Shown here: positions 14,308 to 21,584 of the stretch, piece after piece
Numbering within the stretch: the first letter of the stretch is position 1
Layout of the letters: each line of letters starts with the position of its first letter
Assembly (NCBI GenBank): GCA_023442485.1
Contig: JAEZZG010000010.1
Span: 1-21,584 of the forward strand
DNA from: Actinomycetes bacterium
Lineage (GTDB): Bacteria > Actinomycetota > Actinomycetes > Propionibacteriales > Propionibacteriaceae
Direction of reading: 5' to 3'
Length of the DNA stretch: 21,584 nt
Notes under the pieces: generated by a model
Seen by the model: the letters and a program-made list of their open reading frames with translations, nothing else
Databases searched by the model: none
Told to the model about the DNA's origin: nothing
Program-made: the position numbers and the translations under genes

Positions 14308-14997
14308 ATGATCCCAGATGCAGCTCAACCCGAGCCCATACGGATTGCTTTGGTCAACGATTACGAGTTGACGTTGACTGGTCTACATCGGATGCTTGCC
14401 CCCTTCGCTGAGCGGGTCAAGGTCGTCGAGATTGACGCCAACGCGACTGTCACCCAACCTGTCGACATCGCCTTATTCGATAGTTTCGGCTTCGACCAGC
14501 GCATGTGCCAAGGTGTGCGGGCCCTCACCGATCATTGGGCTCCCGACAAGGTCGTCCTCTACACCTGGGTGTTCACCCAAGAAACCCTAGACGCCGCCGC
14601 CCGCGCAGGTGTTGATGGAGTGTTGTCGAAGATGATGCCTGCTGCAAAACTCGTCGAAGCCCTCGAAGCCATCCACGCCGGTCGCATGGTGGTGTCGCGT
14701 CCCGTCCGGGTCTCAAAGAACGACGAACAAGCTGAGGACCCGGCGCGCAAGCACGACTGGCAGGGACGCAAAGAAGGGCTGAGCATGCGCGAGGCCGAAA
14801 TGATTTCGTTCATCTGCCAGGGGCTAACCAACGACGAGATCGCCGGTCGCACCTATTTGAGTGCGAACTCCGTCAAGTCATATATCCGCAATGCCTACCG
14901 CAAACTCGGAATCTCTCGCAGAGCCGAGGCGGTCAAATGGGGGCTTCAACACAATATGTTGCCCGATGTCTCTCGCAAGGTGCTGACTACCGTCTAA
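14308..14997 (+). CDS. NarL/LuxR-family response regulator
   Basis: A 230-residue two-domain regulator. The receiver domain (about 10-125) has the acidic site Asn17-Asp18, phosphoacceptor Asp58 (DIALFDSFG), Thr86 and Lys108 (GVLSKMM). The LuxR-type helix-turn-helix spans about 153-212, with LSMREAEMISFICQGLTNDE and NSVKSYIRNAYRKLGI. It should act as a phosphorylation-controlled DNA-binding transcription factor. No sensor kinase is in the window, so it is an orphan regulator or is paired elsewhere. The ATG at 14308 is favoured because GGAGGA (14298-14303) precedes it; the in-frame ATG at 14293 lies upstream of that site. The region 14174-14307 carries an AT-richer stretch (14220-14250) that probably holds its promoter. 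Confidence 0.93.
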   Translation: MIPDAAQPEPIRIALVNDYELTLTGLHRMLAPFAERVKVVEIDANATVTQPVDIALFDSFGFDQRMCQGVRALTDHWAPDKVVLYTWVFTQETLDAAARAGVDGVLSKMMPAAKLVEALEAIHAGRMVVSRPVRVSKNDEQAEDPARKHDWQGRKEGLSMREAEMISFICQGLTNDEIAGRTYLSANSVKSYIRNAYRKLGISRRAEAVKWGLQHNMLPDVSRKVLTTV

Positions 14998-15055
14998 CCT
15001 GAGAAACTCTGGGCTGGCGATCCTGGAATGCCGCCACCGATATCAGGAGTTGACT

Positions 15056-15691
15056 ATGACCGATCCGATGCACACCCATCTGGAGTTCGTCGTCGACATG
15101 TCCGGATCAATGTCGTCGATGAGTTTCGAGGCCCAGCAGGGATATCAGGCCTTGCTGGAGGTCCAAGAGAAGATCGAAGGCAAATGTAGTGTCTCCTTGA
15201 ATCGATTCTCCTCTGGTTACGAGAATGTCTATCGTGATCGAGCGGTGGCCGATGCTCCCGGTTTGCAGGTGAACTCTCGAGGAGATAGCGCCCTATACGA
15301 CGCGATCTCTCGGGCAGCGACGGATCTGGGTGCGACCTTGAATTCCCGCCCCGAGGTCGAACGTCCCGGCAAAATCGTGATGATCGTGCTCAGTGATGGA
15401 GTCGACACTGCCTCCTTACAGCACGATCTCGCCGACGTGCACCGCCTAGTCACGCGTCAACAGTCGATCTATAAGTGGTTCTTCATCTACCTCGGTTCGC
15501 GTCACGACGCAATCAAGGTTGGAACTGGGCTAGGAATCCCGGAAGGCCATTGTCTGCTGTTCAAACCGGAGCGGGTCAAGCAGGCCTTGACGGCTACCTC
15601 CGACCTGATCGCTCAGTTGCGTTCGGCTGACGCGGCTCAACGTTGGGGCGGGATCCAATTCACCCCTCAGCAACGCCAGCGTGTGATCTAG
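15056..15691 (+). CDS. von Willebrand factor type A domain protein, cytosolic
   Basis: A 211-residue single-domain vWA protein. The metal-ion-dependent adhesion site is complete: DMSGSMS (14-20, DxSxS), a Ser in RGDSALYDAI in place of the usual Thr, and the acidic LSDGVDTAS segment. The pattern, including a final FIYLGSRHDAIKVGTGLGI block, resembles a group of small bacterial and phage-borne vWA proteins that have no signal peptide and unknown function; such domains usually mediate metal-dependent protein contact. The ATG at 15056 has AGGAG at 15046-15050; a TTG two codons upstream is less likely. It starts 58 bases after the response regulator on the same strand, so coexpression is likely. 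Confidence 0.88.
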   Translation: MTDPMHTHLEFVVDMSGSMSSMSFEAQQGYQALLEVQEKIEGKCSVSLNRFSSGYENVYRDRAVADAPGLQVNSRGDSALYDAISRAATDLGATLNSRPEVERPGKIVMIVLSDGVDTASLQHDLADVHRLVTRQQSIYKWFFIYLGSRHDAIKVGTGLGIPEGHCLLFKPERVKQALTATSDLIAQLRSADAAQRWGGIQFTPQQRQRVI

Positions 15692-15740
15692 ACGCATCAG
15701 GCGAAACCGAGGAACCGAGGCAGCAAAAGGTGGAGACGGG

Positions 15741-16319
15741 TTAGACGGACTCAGATTCCATCCGCAGACGAGGCTCCGAGCGGTTCTCTGGTTTAATCCC
15801 TGCCTTGTCAGCGTAGAAAGCCCGGACCAGATCCATGTCCGCCTTCACATTCCCGGATGGGCGGAAGGTCGGGCCAACCTCGATCTCTTTTCTGCGCGAA
15901 TCAGTTGAAACGCAGGTGATTGGAACATCGGCCTGCTGGGCAATCCGGTAGAAACCAGACTTCCAGTATTCATGACGGTGACGGGTTCCCTTCGGCGCGA
16001 TCGCGAGCTGAAACTTGTGCCCCTCGCGGATCAACTTCGTCAGCTCCGCCGTGGTAGCGCCCGGATTCTCCCGATTCACCGGGATGCCACCGATCTTGCG
16101 AATCAGCCACCCTGAGATACCGTGGAACCACTGCTCTTTGACTAGGACTTTGATCTGCTTTTCCTCGTGGAAAGCCACACAGGCAAAGGCGACGAAATCC
16201 CAGTTCGACGTGTGCGGGGCACCGATCAAGATGCCAGCCTCGTCGGGGAATTTCTCCCCAACCATGGAGTAGCCCGTGATCTTGAAAAGAACCTTTGCGA
16301 GTAGTTTCTTAGCGCTCAC
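15741..16319 (-). CDS. PlsC-like 1-acylglycerol-3-phosphate acyltransferase family protein
   Basis: A 192-residue acyltransferase with the PlsC motifs in order: H-x4-D at His36-Asp41 (APHTSNWD), GGIPVNR (77-83) and the PKGTR block (109-113, in place of the common EGTR). The short form without an obvious membrane helix resembles the compact acyltransferases that move acyl groups to glycerophosphate or other lipid precursors; the exact substrate is unknown. The start is GTG at 16319 without a ribosome site; a TAGCGT hexamer 8 bases upstream could give a near-leaderless transcript, so the start is tentative. It is convergent with the vWA gene and divergent from the methyltransferase. Confidence 0.9.
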   Translation of the reverse strand: MSAKKLLAKVLFKITGYSMVGEKFPDEAGILIGAPHTSNWDFVAFACVAFHEEKQIKVLVKEQWFHGISGWLIRKIGGIPVNRENPGATTAELTKLIREGHKFQLAIAPKGTRHRHEYWKSGFYRIAQQADVPITCVSTDSRRKEIEVGPTFRPSGNVKADMDLVRAFYADKAGIKPENRSEPRLRMESESV

Positions 16320-16510
16320 GAGTGGCTACGCTACCAAAATTTTCGCCAAATGCAGTGGTGGGTGTGGGTTTGCAGCAAAGACGTTAAGATGTCTGTCAGT
16401 GACGTTTGTTTCGCGATGATGTGTTTGGTGACTCGGATGAATCATCGCTGCTGGCCTGACTAGGAGTAATCCTGGGGCTGGAGAGTTATTACCCCAATGT
16501 GAAGGATTCT

Positions 16511-18094
16511 ATGGGCGCGTCTATCATCCATAAATTGGCCGACATTGTGGCTCAGGGCCGCCGCGTCGCTGATGACGCAGTGGCGAGCGTGAGAGATCGT
16601 TGTGTCGGTGGTGGATGTGGTATTCGTGTGGTCGAATCACACGGTTCGTTGCCGTCGTCTCAGGCATGGTTCGATCCGGAGTCAACCCCTGCTTGCCTCG
16701 TCCACGCTGACAACCTTGTGGCCCTTGCTGAACTCGTTGCCGGAACCGCGTCGCAGCCGTCCCTCGTCGGCAAGCTGGACTTGATCTATTGCGACCCTCC
16801 GTTCGCCTCCCAAGCCGATTACTCGGTGAAGGTCAGGATGGCTAGCAATCTAGGCCAGGTGACCTTCACCCGTCCTGGATATAGCGACTCGTGGTCGGCA
16901 GGTCTCGAAGGCTATCTAGAGATGCTGGCCCCGCGCCTAGTGTTGATGCATCAACTCTTAGCTGAGACCGGGTCGATATACATTCATGTGGATTGGAGGG
17001 TTGATGCCTACGTCAGAGTGCTTCTTGACGAAATCTTCGGCCCGCACAACTACCGCAATGAGATCGCCTGGTGTTACACCAGCCCCGGACGATCCACGAA
17101 ACGGTTCAAACCGTGTCACGACACCATCCACTATTACGCCAAGGGCCCTCATCCGACGTGGACTAGGCCCCAAGAGCCTCTCGCTGAGGCAACCAAGAAG
17201 GTGTCCCAGTTGCAGTTCGCCGGGCAGTCAGAGCCTTGGGTGCGCGACCGGGAAGGCAAAGACATGGTGGATTGGTGGAAGATTATCTTCCATACTGGCT
17301 CCCATGAACGTGTCGGCTACCCCACACAGAAGCCAGTGGAGTTGCTGCGCAGGATCATCCAGGCTTCGACGCAGCCGGGCGATCTGGTGGCTGATTTCTT
17401 CGTCGGGTCGGGGACGACGGTGGTGGCGGCGGCGGAGCTGTCGCGGCGCTGGATCGGGGTGGACGCTGGATCGTCAGGGATTCAGGCAAGTCGACGCAGG
17501 CTCCTAGAGGCCGGGCATGACGGTTTCTGTGTAGCCCGAGCAATCGGTGCCGCCGATGCTTTCGATGACCTCGGCGTGGCTGCAGGTGTGTTGGGGGATG
17601 TGGCACCGGATGCATTGGGGGATGTGGCATCGGATGTGACACGGGAGGTGTCCGAGGATGTGACGGCTGCGGTGGCACCAGATGTGACGGCAGACCAGGA
17701 GTGCCGCCTAGGGCCTGTCTTTTCCGTCTCCCCAAGCACCACCCCCGACGGCAAAGATCAGATCGTGGTGGAGTTGATCGACTACCTGGTCGATCCGCGC
17801 GATATCGGTTGCGTCTGCGAACACTCAGGCACGGATCTGGCCAAGGTCCTGGCTGACACCCCCCTGGCCGCCGTCGATTCATGGCACCTCGGCGAGTATC
17901 GCGACGGGGTTTTCTATCCTCGGTGGACGTCGTTACGTCCTCGAACCAAGACTCGGACGACACCTGGCCAATGCCAGGTTGATCCCGTCGCGAGACTCAG
18001 CTGCGACAATCTGGCAGTTCTCGTCGTAGACGTCTTCGGGCGAGAACATCTGATCCGGATCGACCCTGGCGAACCGAGGGGGATTCGCACCTGA
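16511..18094 (+). CDS. Beta-class DNA methyltransferase (type III Mod-like), apparently orphan
   Basis: A 527-residue amino-methyltransferase expected to methylate adenine N6 or cytosine N4. Motif order is beta class: catalytic DPPF (95-98, in DLIYCDPPFASQADYS), then a target-recognition region, then YPTQKPVELLRRII (motif X) and the SAM-binding DFFVGSGTT (295-303). A repeat-bearing insertion (about 350-400; LGDVAPDA/LGDVASDV) separates the catalytic part from a C-terminal domain with DSWHLGEY and VLVVDVFG, a tail I associate from memory with Mod-like methylases. No restriction subunit is adjacent. The ATG at 16511 is favoured because GAAGGA (16501-16506) precedes it; an in-frame GTG at 16499 overlaps that site. 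The next gene starts 89 bases later on the same strand. Confidence 0.9.
   Translation: MGASIIHKLADIVAQGRRVADDAVASVRDRCVGGGCGIRVVESHGSLPSSQAWFDPESTPACLVHADNLVALAELVAGTASQPSLVGKLDLIYCDPPFASQADYSVKVRMASNLGQVTFTRPGYSDSWSAGLEGYLEMLAPRLVLMHQLLAETGSIYIHVDWRVDAYVRVLLDEIFGPHNYRNEIAWCYTSPGRSTKRFKPCHDTIHYYAKGPHPTWTRPQEPLAEATKKVSQLQFAGQSEPWVRDREGKDMVDWWKIIFHTGSHERVGYPTQKPVELLRRIIQASTQPGDLVADFFVGSGTTVVAAAELSRRWIGVDAGSSGIQASRRRLLEAGHDGFCVARAIGAADAFDDLGVAAGVLGDVAPDALGDVASDVTREVSEDVTAAVAPDVTADQECRLGPVFSVSPSTTPDGKDQIVVELIDYLVDPRDIGCVCEHSGTDLAKVLADTPLAAVDSWHLGEYRDGVFYPRWTSLRPRTKTRTTPGQCQVDPVARLSCDNLAVLVVDVFGREHLIRIDPGEPRGIRT
17591..17638. repeat. 24-bp tandem repeat inside the DNA methyltransferase gene
   Basis: Two copies (17591-17614, 17615-17638) of a unit beginning TTGGGGGATGTGGCA, followed by looser GATGTGAC repeats up to about 17690. 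The frame is kept, giving an Ala/Asp/Val-rich linker. Confidence 0.85.
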
Positions 18095-18183
18095 CTCGGC
18101 TTCGTTGGTAGCTGTGGATTACTGGCAGAACCTGTGACAGACAACGACTATCGAGACATTCAGTCGTTGATCAGGAGTGCCGT

Positions 18184-19035
18184 ATGCCTAGCAATGTCTT
18201 TCCACCTATCCTCGCGGGTCATCCGGGGCGAGGCGTTTGCCCGCTCGATAATCGAGGTGAGAAACGCCCTTCGCTATTTCGGTTCGCTGATTCGCAGCGG
18301 ATCGTCTCGATGTGCGTCAAACCCGTCGCAGGTCAGGTGCCAGAGATCAGCTCGGTGACGGTAGCGTTCGATTGGCGGGAGAGGTTGCACGTCGGTGATC
18401 CTGCTCGTCGGTATCTCAGGCAGAAACAACCTCCTGATCATCGGCTGTCTAATGAGCGCTTAGCCCAGGCGATGACTGCGGTTTTCGCTGAGGTTGTCAT
18501 CCAAATCAACAACGTCGATATTCTCGGTCAGGCCGGGAAAGTCATCCCCATCCTCGACGATTGGGTGGTGGCCGGTGCGCCAGAGGGTGCCCAACAAGGC
18601 CCCAGTGGCTCTCTCTCGCAGCGAGGCTCAGACGCGATCGGGCGCTCAGGCGGAGGCCAAGTTGAGGTCGTGATCGAGGCTGACGGTGCAGTAGGCGAGA
18701 TCAGATTCGATCCCGCCTGGCTAGTGCGAGCGCGATCTCGGGCAATTGCAGTGGGTGTGATCGTCGCCTACAACCATGCCCGATCTCAGTTCGTCCCGTC
18801 TCCGGTCGATCAGATTCGAGACGCCAAGCTACTGAGAAGGATCGAAAACCTCGCCAGTCTGCGAAATTCTCTGGTGTCCTCGGTTGGAGGTGGTGTGGCC
18901 TCCTCTGCAGCAGAAACCATGAAGTTCGCCCCCATTCCAAACGAATCAGCGCAGCCGTCTGTGCCCTTGCCTCCTGCCGGGTACACAGGCAGCTATCAGC
19001 CGTACCAGCCAAGTCATCAATCCCGGCAGGTGTGA
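18184..19035 (+). CDS. YbaB/EbfC-like protein of a WXG100 cassette (tentative)
   Basis: A 283-residue protein. Residues about 157-205 (VEVVIEADGAVGEIRFDPAWL, then a helix to YNHARSQF) resemble the strand-strand-helix end of YbaB/EbfC-like proteins, which are frequent in actinobacterial type VII secretion loci (EspL type). The first 150 residues match nothing I recognise, and the last 40 are Pro/Ser/Tyr/Gln-rich and probably disordered. There is no signal peptide or membrane segment. The start at 18184 has AGGAG at 18173-18177. The next gene starts after one base, which indicates translational coupling. The family call rests on pattern and context and is moderate; the existence of the gene is likely. 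Confidence 0.65.
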   Translation: MPSNVFPPILAGHPGRGVCPLDNRGEKRPSLFRFADSQRIVSMCVKPVAGQVPEISSVTVAFDWRERLHVGDPARRYLRQKQPPDHRLSNERLAQAMTAVFAEVVIQINNVDILGQAGKVIPILDDWVVAGAPEGAQQGPSGSLSQRGSDAIGRSGGGQVEVVIEADGAVGEIRFDPAWLVRARSRAIAVGVIVAYNHARSQFVPSPVDQIRDAKLLRRIENLASLRNSLVSSVGGGVASSAAETMKFAPIPNESAQPSVPLPPAGYTGSYQPYQPSHQSRQV

Positions 19036-19036
19036 C

Positions 19037-20080
19037 GTGAGCGCAACCCCGATCACTCCCGATTCCCTCGATCCGGTCGCCTACCGAGGCATCGAGACTG
19101 GCCTGAAAGCCCTGCGCACCCTCGTCTGGGAGATGAATGACCGCGATCTCGTCGAGGTCGCCAAAGCCAAGCATGTCATCGCTGATGCCCATGACTGCCC
19201 GAACCGCGACGGGTTTGAGTCTGCGGTTCAGACAGCGGGGTTGAATCTTCAGGCAGCCCTAGAACAGCTCAACCAAGTGATTACGACCTGGTATTTCCCG
19301 CGACGCGAAGACATCAGCCACGCCAAGAATGCTTGCGCACAGCTTCGGGTATTGCACGATGAGGTGGACGCCGTTGCCGTCTGCGCAGGTGAAGAATCGG
19401 TTGATTCATGGACCGGATCGGCAGCCGAGGCATATCGGGGGAGCTGGTCACGTCAGGTCGGGGCGCTGCAGGAGCTTGCCAAGCATCTTTCCTTCGCTAG
19501 TCAAGCCCAGGCCTATCTCGCCCAACTGACGTCCGTGGTCTTTCGCATTGCCAAGGAGAGTATCGCAGTAATTACTGAATACCTCGATTCCGTCCACAAC
19601 CCGCCTAGCCGGGCTTCAGAAATCACCAACGGGCTTTTCAATAACTCTTATTCACGGTTTCGGTACATGACCAGGACGATCCAAGCCACACACCAGATCA
19701 AGTATCTGGCCGCCTGGCTTGACCGCTATGCCCAATCCAACAGCAGGGACGCTCAAGAATGGGCAACCCCGGCGGATGAGGCCGCCTGGGATGTCTTGGA
19801 CGGTTTGCAATCAGGAACACTGTTGCGCGCTGACGGTGGCTGGCCGGAGGTGTCTGCCTCGGGGAAGAGCTCAGGCACAGGGAGTAGGCCCGATGTCTTG
19901 GCAGGTGGAGATGATCGAGCAGGTGAGGACGGGGTAGGTGAGGACGGGGCAGGCGGAGGTGCCGTCAAAGAACGGCCCGCTATCAGCCATCCGCTTCCCG
20001 AATATCTGCGGGCCCCGGGCAGAGACTCTCCGGTGCAGGAATGGGTCGATATTGACCGGCGATACAGGCCGTGGGATTAG
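19037..20080 (+). CDS. WXG100-like protein with variable C-terminal tail
   Basis: A 347-residue, mostly helical protein. Residues 125-137 read WTGSAAEAYRGSW, the hairpin-turn signature of WXG100/ESX proteins (W-x-G then AAxAY/F and a second Trp), followed by a helix with the usual QxxALQEL pattern. Two helical segments precede it (1-85 and 90-120) and another follows (150-235). The tail (265-347) is Gly/Asp/Glu-rich, with a GEDGVGEDGAGG repeat, and ends in a charged WVDIDRRYRPWD. No toxin domain is recognised. It uses a GTG start one base after the upstream stop; the ribosome site (GGCAGG) is inside the upstream gene. Such proteins are typically exported by, or assemble with, type VII secretion; no secretion ATPase is in the window. 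Confidence 0.7.
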   Translation: MSATPITPDSLDPVAYRGIETGLKALRTLVWEMNDRDLVEVAKAKHVIADAHDCPNRDGFESAVQTAGLNLQAALEQLNQVITTWYFPRREDISHAKNACAQLRVLHDEVDAVAVCAGEESVDSWTGSAAEAYRGSWSRQVGALQELAKHLSFASQAQAYLAQLTSVVFRIAKESIAVITEYLDSVHNPPSRASEITNGLFNNSYSRFRYMTRTIQATHQIKYLAAWLDRYAQSNSRDAQEWATPADEAAWDVLDGLQSGTLLRADGGWPEVSASGKSSGTGSRPDVLAGGDDRAGEDGVGEDGAGGGAVKERPAISHPLPEYLRAPGRDSPVQEWVDIDRRYRPWD

Positions 20081-20088
20081 GAGAGACT

Positions 20089-21399
20089 ATGACGAATCTC
20101 GTGTGGTGGCAGGATGAAGACACCCCTGCTCAGGTGCAGGTCCCTCCTGCCGGAGTGGCTGGGGTGGGTCCGGTTCATTTCGAGTCGCTAAGCCCCCAGC
20201 GAAGAACAATGCCCCGGGTCTGCCCGCCCAGTACCCCTTCGGCATCTGGACCAACCCCATTCATGCCTCCCCTCATCGCAACCCCTGGAAGAGCATCGGC
20301 GATGAACCCGTCGGGAGGGGGTTCGGCTAGTGGGGGTTCGCCGGGTGGTGCCGCTGTTGGTTCGCCGGGTGGTGCCGCTGGCAGTGCCCTCACTAGTGGG
20401 GTTTCCGCTGGTAGTGCTTCCGCCGGCGCGGCTTCAACCGGTCAGCAGTCGATTGCGGTGGCGGGGCTGCGGTCTCAGGGGGCAGTAGTGACAAGCCCTG
20501 GTGGTGTCGTACCCAGTCCTGGTTCCTCCAGTGGAGCCCGTCCCGGTGGCATGGCCCCTGCCTCTATTTCGCGTGATGGACGATACCTCACCGCAGGTCC
20601 CACCAACCCGATCGCGGCGGGGAACTCATCAATGAGTCCGGGCAGTGGCGGTGTCTCATCTGTCGATGTCCGGAATCTCCCTTGGGGTAGAGGGTCGCGG
20701 TTCAAGCTCGGGGTGGGCCTAGGTGTTGGTGCAGTGGGTGTCGGCCTGGGTGCGGGGCTGGCCGGGGTTGCCTATGCAGCAAACGACCCCACGGGCTCAT
20801 CGGGTCCGATTGATCGGGGAGAATCTAAAGAACACCCCTCTCGACCGCTGGGAGACATTGGGGAGCCAATCGGGTCCGGTTCGATGATCCCTGACGCTGT
20901 TCACCCTGATCGATTCGGTGGCTCGCAGCAATCGGGGGTGTCTGCTCCATCATCGAGTCCGACGATTACACCTGCTCTTCCTTCCCTCGTCAAACCAGGC
21001 TCGGCGAATGATTGGGACGTTGATCTGGGAAAAGGGAGCAGTCAGAGCGGAACTAATCGAGGGCCGGGTAGTTCAGGAGGCGGGGGAGTAAGGGAGTTTT
21101 CTTATTCGATGGACGACATGGCCGCCAATAGGAATAAATGGGCTGAGTGGTCACAGCGGTTGTTGCAGGTTTCTCAAAAGACAGCAGGGATTGTCAGCAC
21201 CGGGGGATTCTCGGGCGCACTTGTTGACGCCGCCAGGAATCAGTTGGATGTGGTGTCTCGATGGGCGGGGAAAGGTGCGGAACAGATGACGGTGATGTCA
21301 GACACGGTTGGGAGGGCGATGCGCGATTATCGAGCGATAGAAGATGATGCAGAAAGATTGGCATCCCCAACGGGATTTGAACCCGTGTTGCCGCCGTGA
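20089..21399 (+). CDS. Pro/Gly-rich membrane protein with EspC-like C-terminal domain
   Basis: A 436-residue protein in four parts: a short head, a low-complexity Gly/Ser/Pro/Ala region (45-200), one glycine-zipper membrane segment (about 206-230, LGVGLGVGAVGVGLGAGLAGV), a disordered linker, and a helical hairpin (336-424). The hairpin pattern, ending in MRDYRAIEDDAER, resembles EspC/WXG100-type domains and contains Y414-x3-E418, the YxxxD/E signal known from type VII substrates. The last 12 or so residues (SPTGFEPVLPP) are encoded on the antisense strand of tRNA-Glu and have no domain meaning. The ATG at 20089 has AGGAGAG at 20079-20085; an upstream in-frame GTG overlaps the previous gene. 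It lies 8 bases after that gene, so the three form one operon. Confidence 0.68.
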   Translation: MTNLVWWQDEDTPAQVQVPPAGVAGVGPVHFESLSPQRRTMPRVCPPSTPSASGPTPFMPPLIATPGRASAMNPSGGGSASGGSPGGAAVGSPGGAAGSALTSGVSAGSASAGAASTGQQSIAVAGLRSQGAVVTSPGGVVPSPGSSSGARPGGMAPASISRDGRYLTAGPTNPIAAGNSSMSPGSGGVSSVDVRNLPWGRGSRFKLGVGLGVGAVGVGLGAGLAGVAYAANDPTGSSGPIDRGESKEHPSRPLGDIGEPIGSGSMIPDAVHPDRFGGSQQSGVSAPSSSPTITPALPSLVKPGSANDWDVDLGKGSSQSGTNRGPGSSGGGGVREFSYSMDDMAANRNKWAEWSQRLLQVSQKTAGIVSTGGFSGALVDAARNQLDVVSRWAGKGAEQMTVMSDTVGRAMRDYRAIEDDAERLASPTGFEPVLPP

Positions 21400-21434
21400 A
21401 AGGGCGGAGTCCTAGGCCGCTAGACGATGGGGAC
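21359..21434 (-). tRNA. tRNA-Glu (anticodon TTC), CCA encoded
   Basis: A minus-strand cloverleaf of 76 bases: acceptor GTCCCCA/TGGGGAT with discriminator G and encoded CCA (21359-21361), D arm GTCT/GGAC, anticodon stem CCGCC/GGCGG around CTTTCAC (anticodon TTC), and T arm ACGGG-TTCAAAT-CCCGT. Its 3' half is overlapped by the end of the plus-strand CDS. No hairpin terminator or long T tract follows on the minus strand, so its precursor transcript would run antisense into that CDS. Confidence 0.97.
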
Positions 21435-21459
21435 GCGCAGGTCGAAACCTGACTGCAAA

Positions 21460-21487
21460 AGCATAGAGGGTTTCGGTGAAAAATCAA
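21460..21487 (-). promoter_or_regulatory. Promoter of tRNA-Glu
   Basis: On the minus strand a -35-like TTGATT (21482-21487) and a -10 TATGCT (21460-21465) are separated by 16 bases, and the start point would lie about 19 bases before the tRNA 5' end. Position and quality are good for a stable-RNA promoter. Confidence 0.65.
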
Positions 21488-21584
21488 AACCGAGGCAGAG
21501 GGGGTCACTGGAAGAGCCTCGAGGGAATGGTGATAGGGGAAGTGGGGGAGTGATTGGTGTGGGTGTGAGGGGCCGGAGTGGCAG
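21488..21584. other. G-rich intergenic end of window
   Basis: No gene is seen. The plus strand is G-rich (GGGGGAGTG, GGGGCCGG). On the minus strand it is C-rich and G-poor, like the tracts after tRNA-Phe and moaC, and could be a termination zone for a minus-strand gene beyond the window. Confidence 0.3.

Noticed and set aside
17355..17963. Minus-strand ORF of 202 residues inside the methyltransferase gene
   Set aside because: Low-complexity antisense of the repeat insertion; the plus-strand frame has clear methyltransferase motifs.
1..21584. CRISPR array, insertion sequence or integrase
   Set aside because: No regularly spaced direct repeats with unique spacers, no transposase motifs and no tyrosine or serine recombinase were found.

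Overview
The window looks like a chromosomal segment of a moderately high-GC actinomycete. The neighbourhood purF-purM-DUF3073, the actinobacterial DUF3073 protein itself, frequent GTG starts and WXG100-like proteins all point that way. A member of the Propionibacteriaceae would fit, but the genus cannot be fixed from sequence alone.

Left part (1-6016): the 3' end of an M20 peptidase gene, a TetR-type regulator that overlaps purF by 4 bases, purF and purM (steps 1 and 5 of de novo purine synthesis), a 343-base gap without a convincing gene, DUF3073 with an extended -10 promoter, an alpha/beta hydrolase, and two minus-strand tRNA genes, tRNA-Phe(GAA) and tRNA-Asp(GTC).

Middle part (6017-13596): a type I 3-dehydroquinase (aroD), then a nearly complete molybdenum-cofactor (Moco) set scattered over both strands: mogA (+), moaC-moeA (-), moeB (-), moaE (+), moaD (-), moaA (-). 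Together they cover GTP to cyclic pyranopterin (MoaA, MoaC), sulfur insertion (MoaD, MoaE, activated by MoeB) and molybdate insertion (MogA, MoeA). No molybdate transporter, MobA or molybdoenzyme is present. Short tandem duplications and low-complexity insertions are common here, inside moeA and moaA, across the moaC stop codon and between genes.

Right part (13597-21584): a membrane-anchored amphipathic protein, a strong terminator, an orphan NarL/LuxR-type response regulator, a cytosolic vWA protein, a PlsC-like acyltransferase (-), a beta-class DNA methyltransferase, and three tightly packed genes. These three look like an YbaB/EbfC-like protein, a WXG100-like protein and a membrane-spanning protein ending in an EspC-like domain with a YxxxE signal, that is, a cassette related to type VII secretion. 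Its last gene runs antisense into tRNA-Glu(UUC).

The two most interesting points are that cassette and the tRNA layout. Glu, Asp and Phe tRNA genes usually lie side by side in actinobacteria. Here all three keep the same strand and order, but about 15.3 kb separates Glu from Asp-Phe, which suggests insertion or rearrangement at tRNA-Glu.
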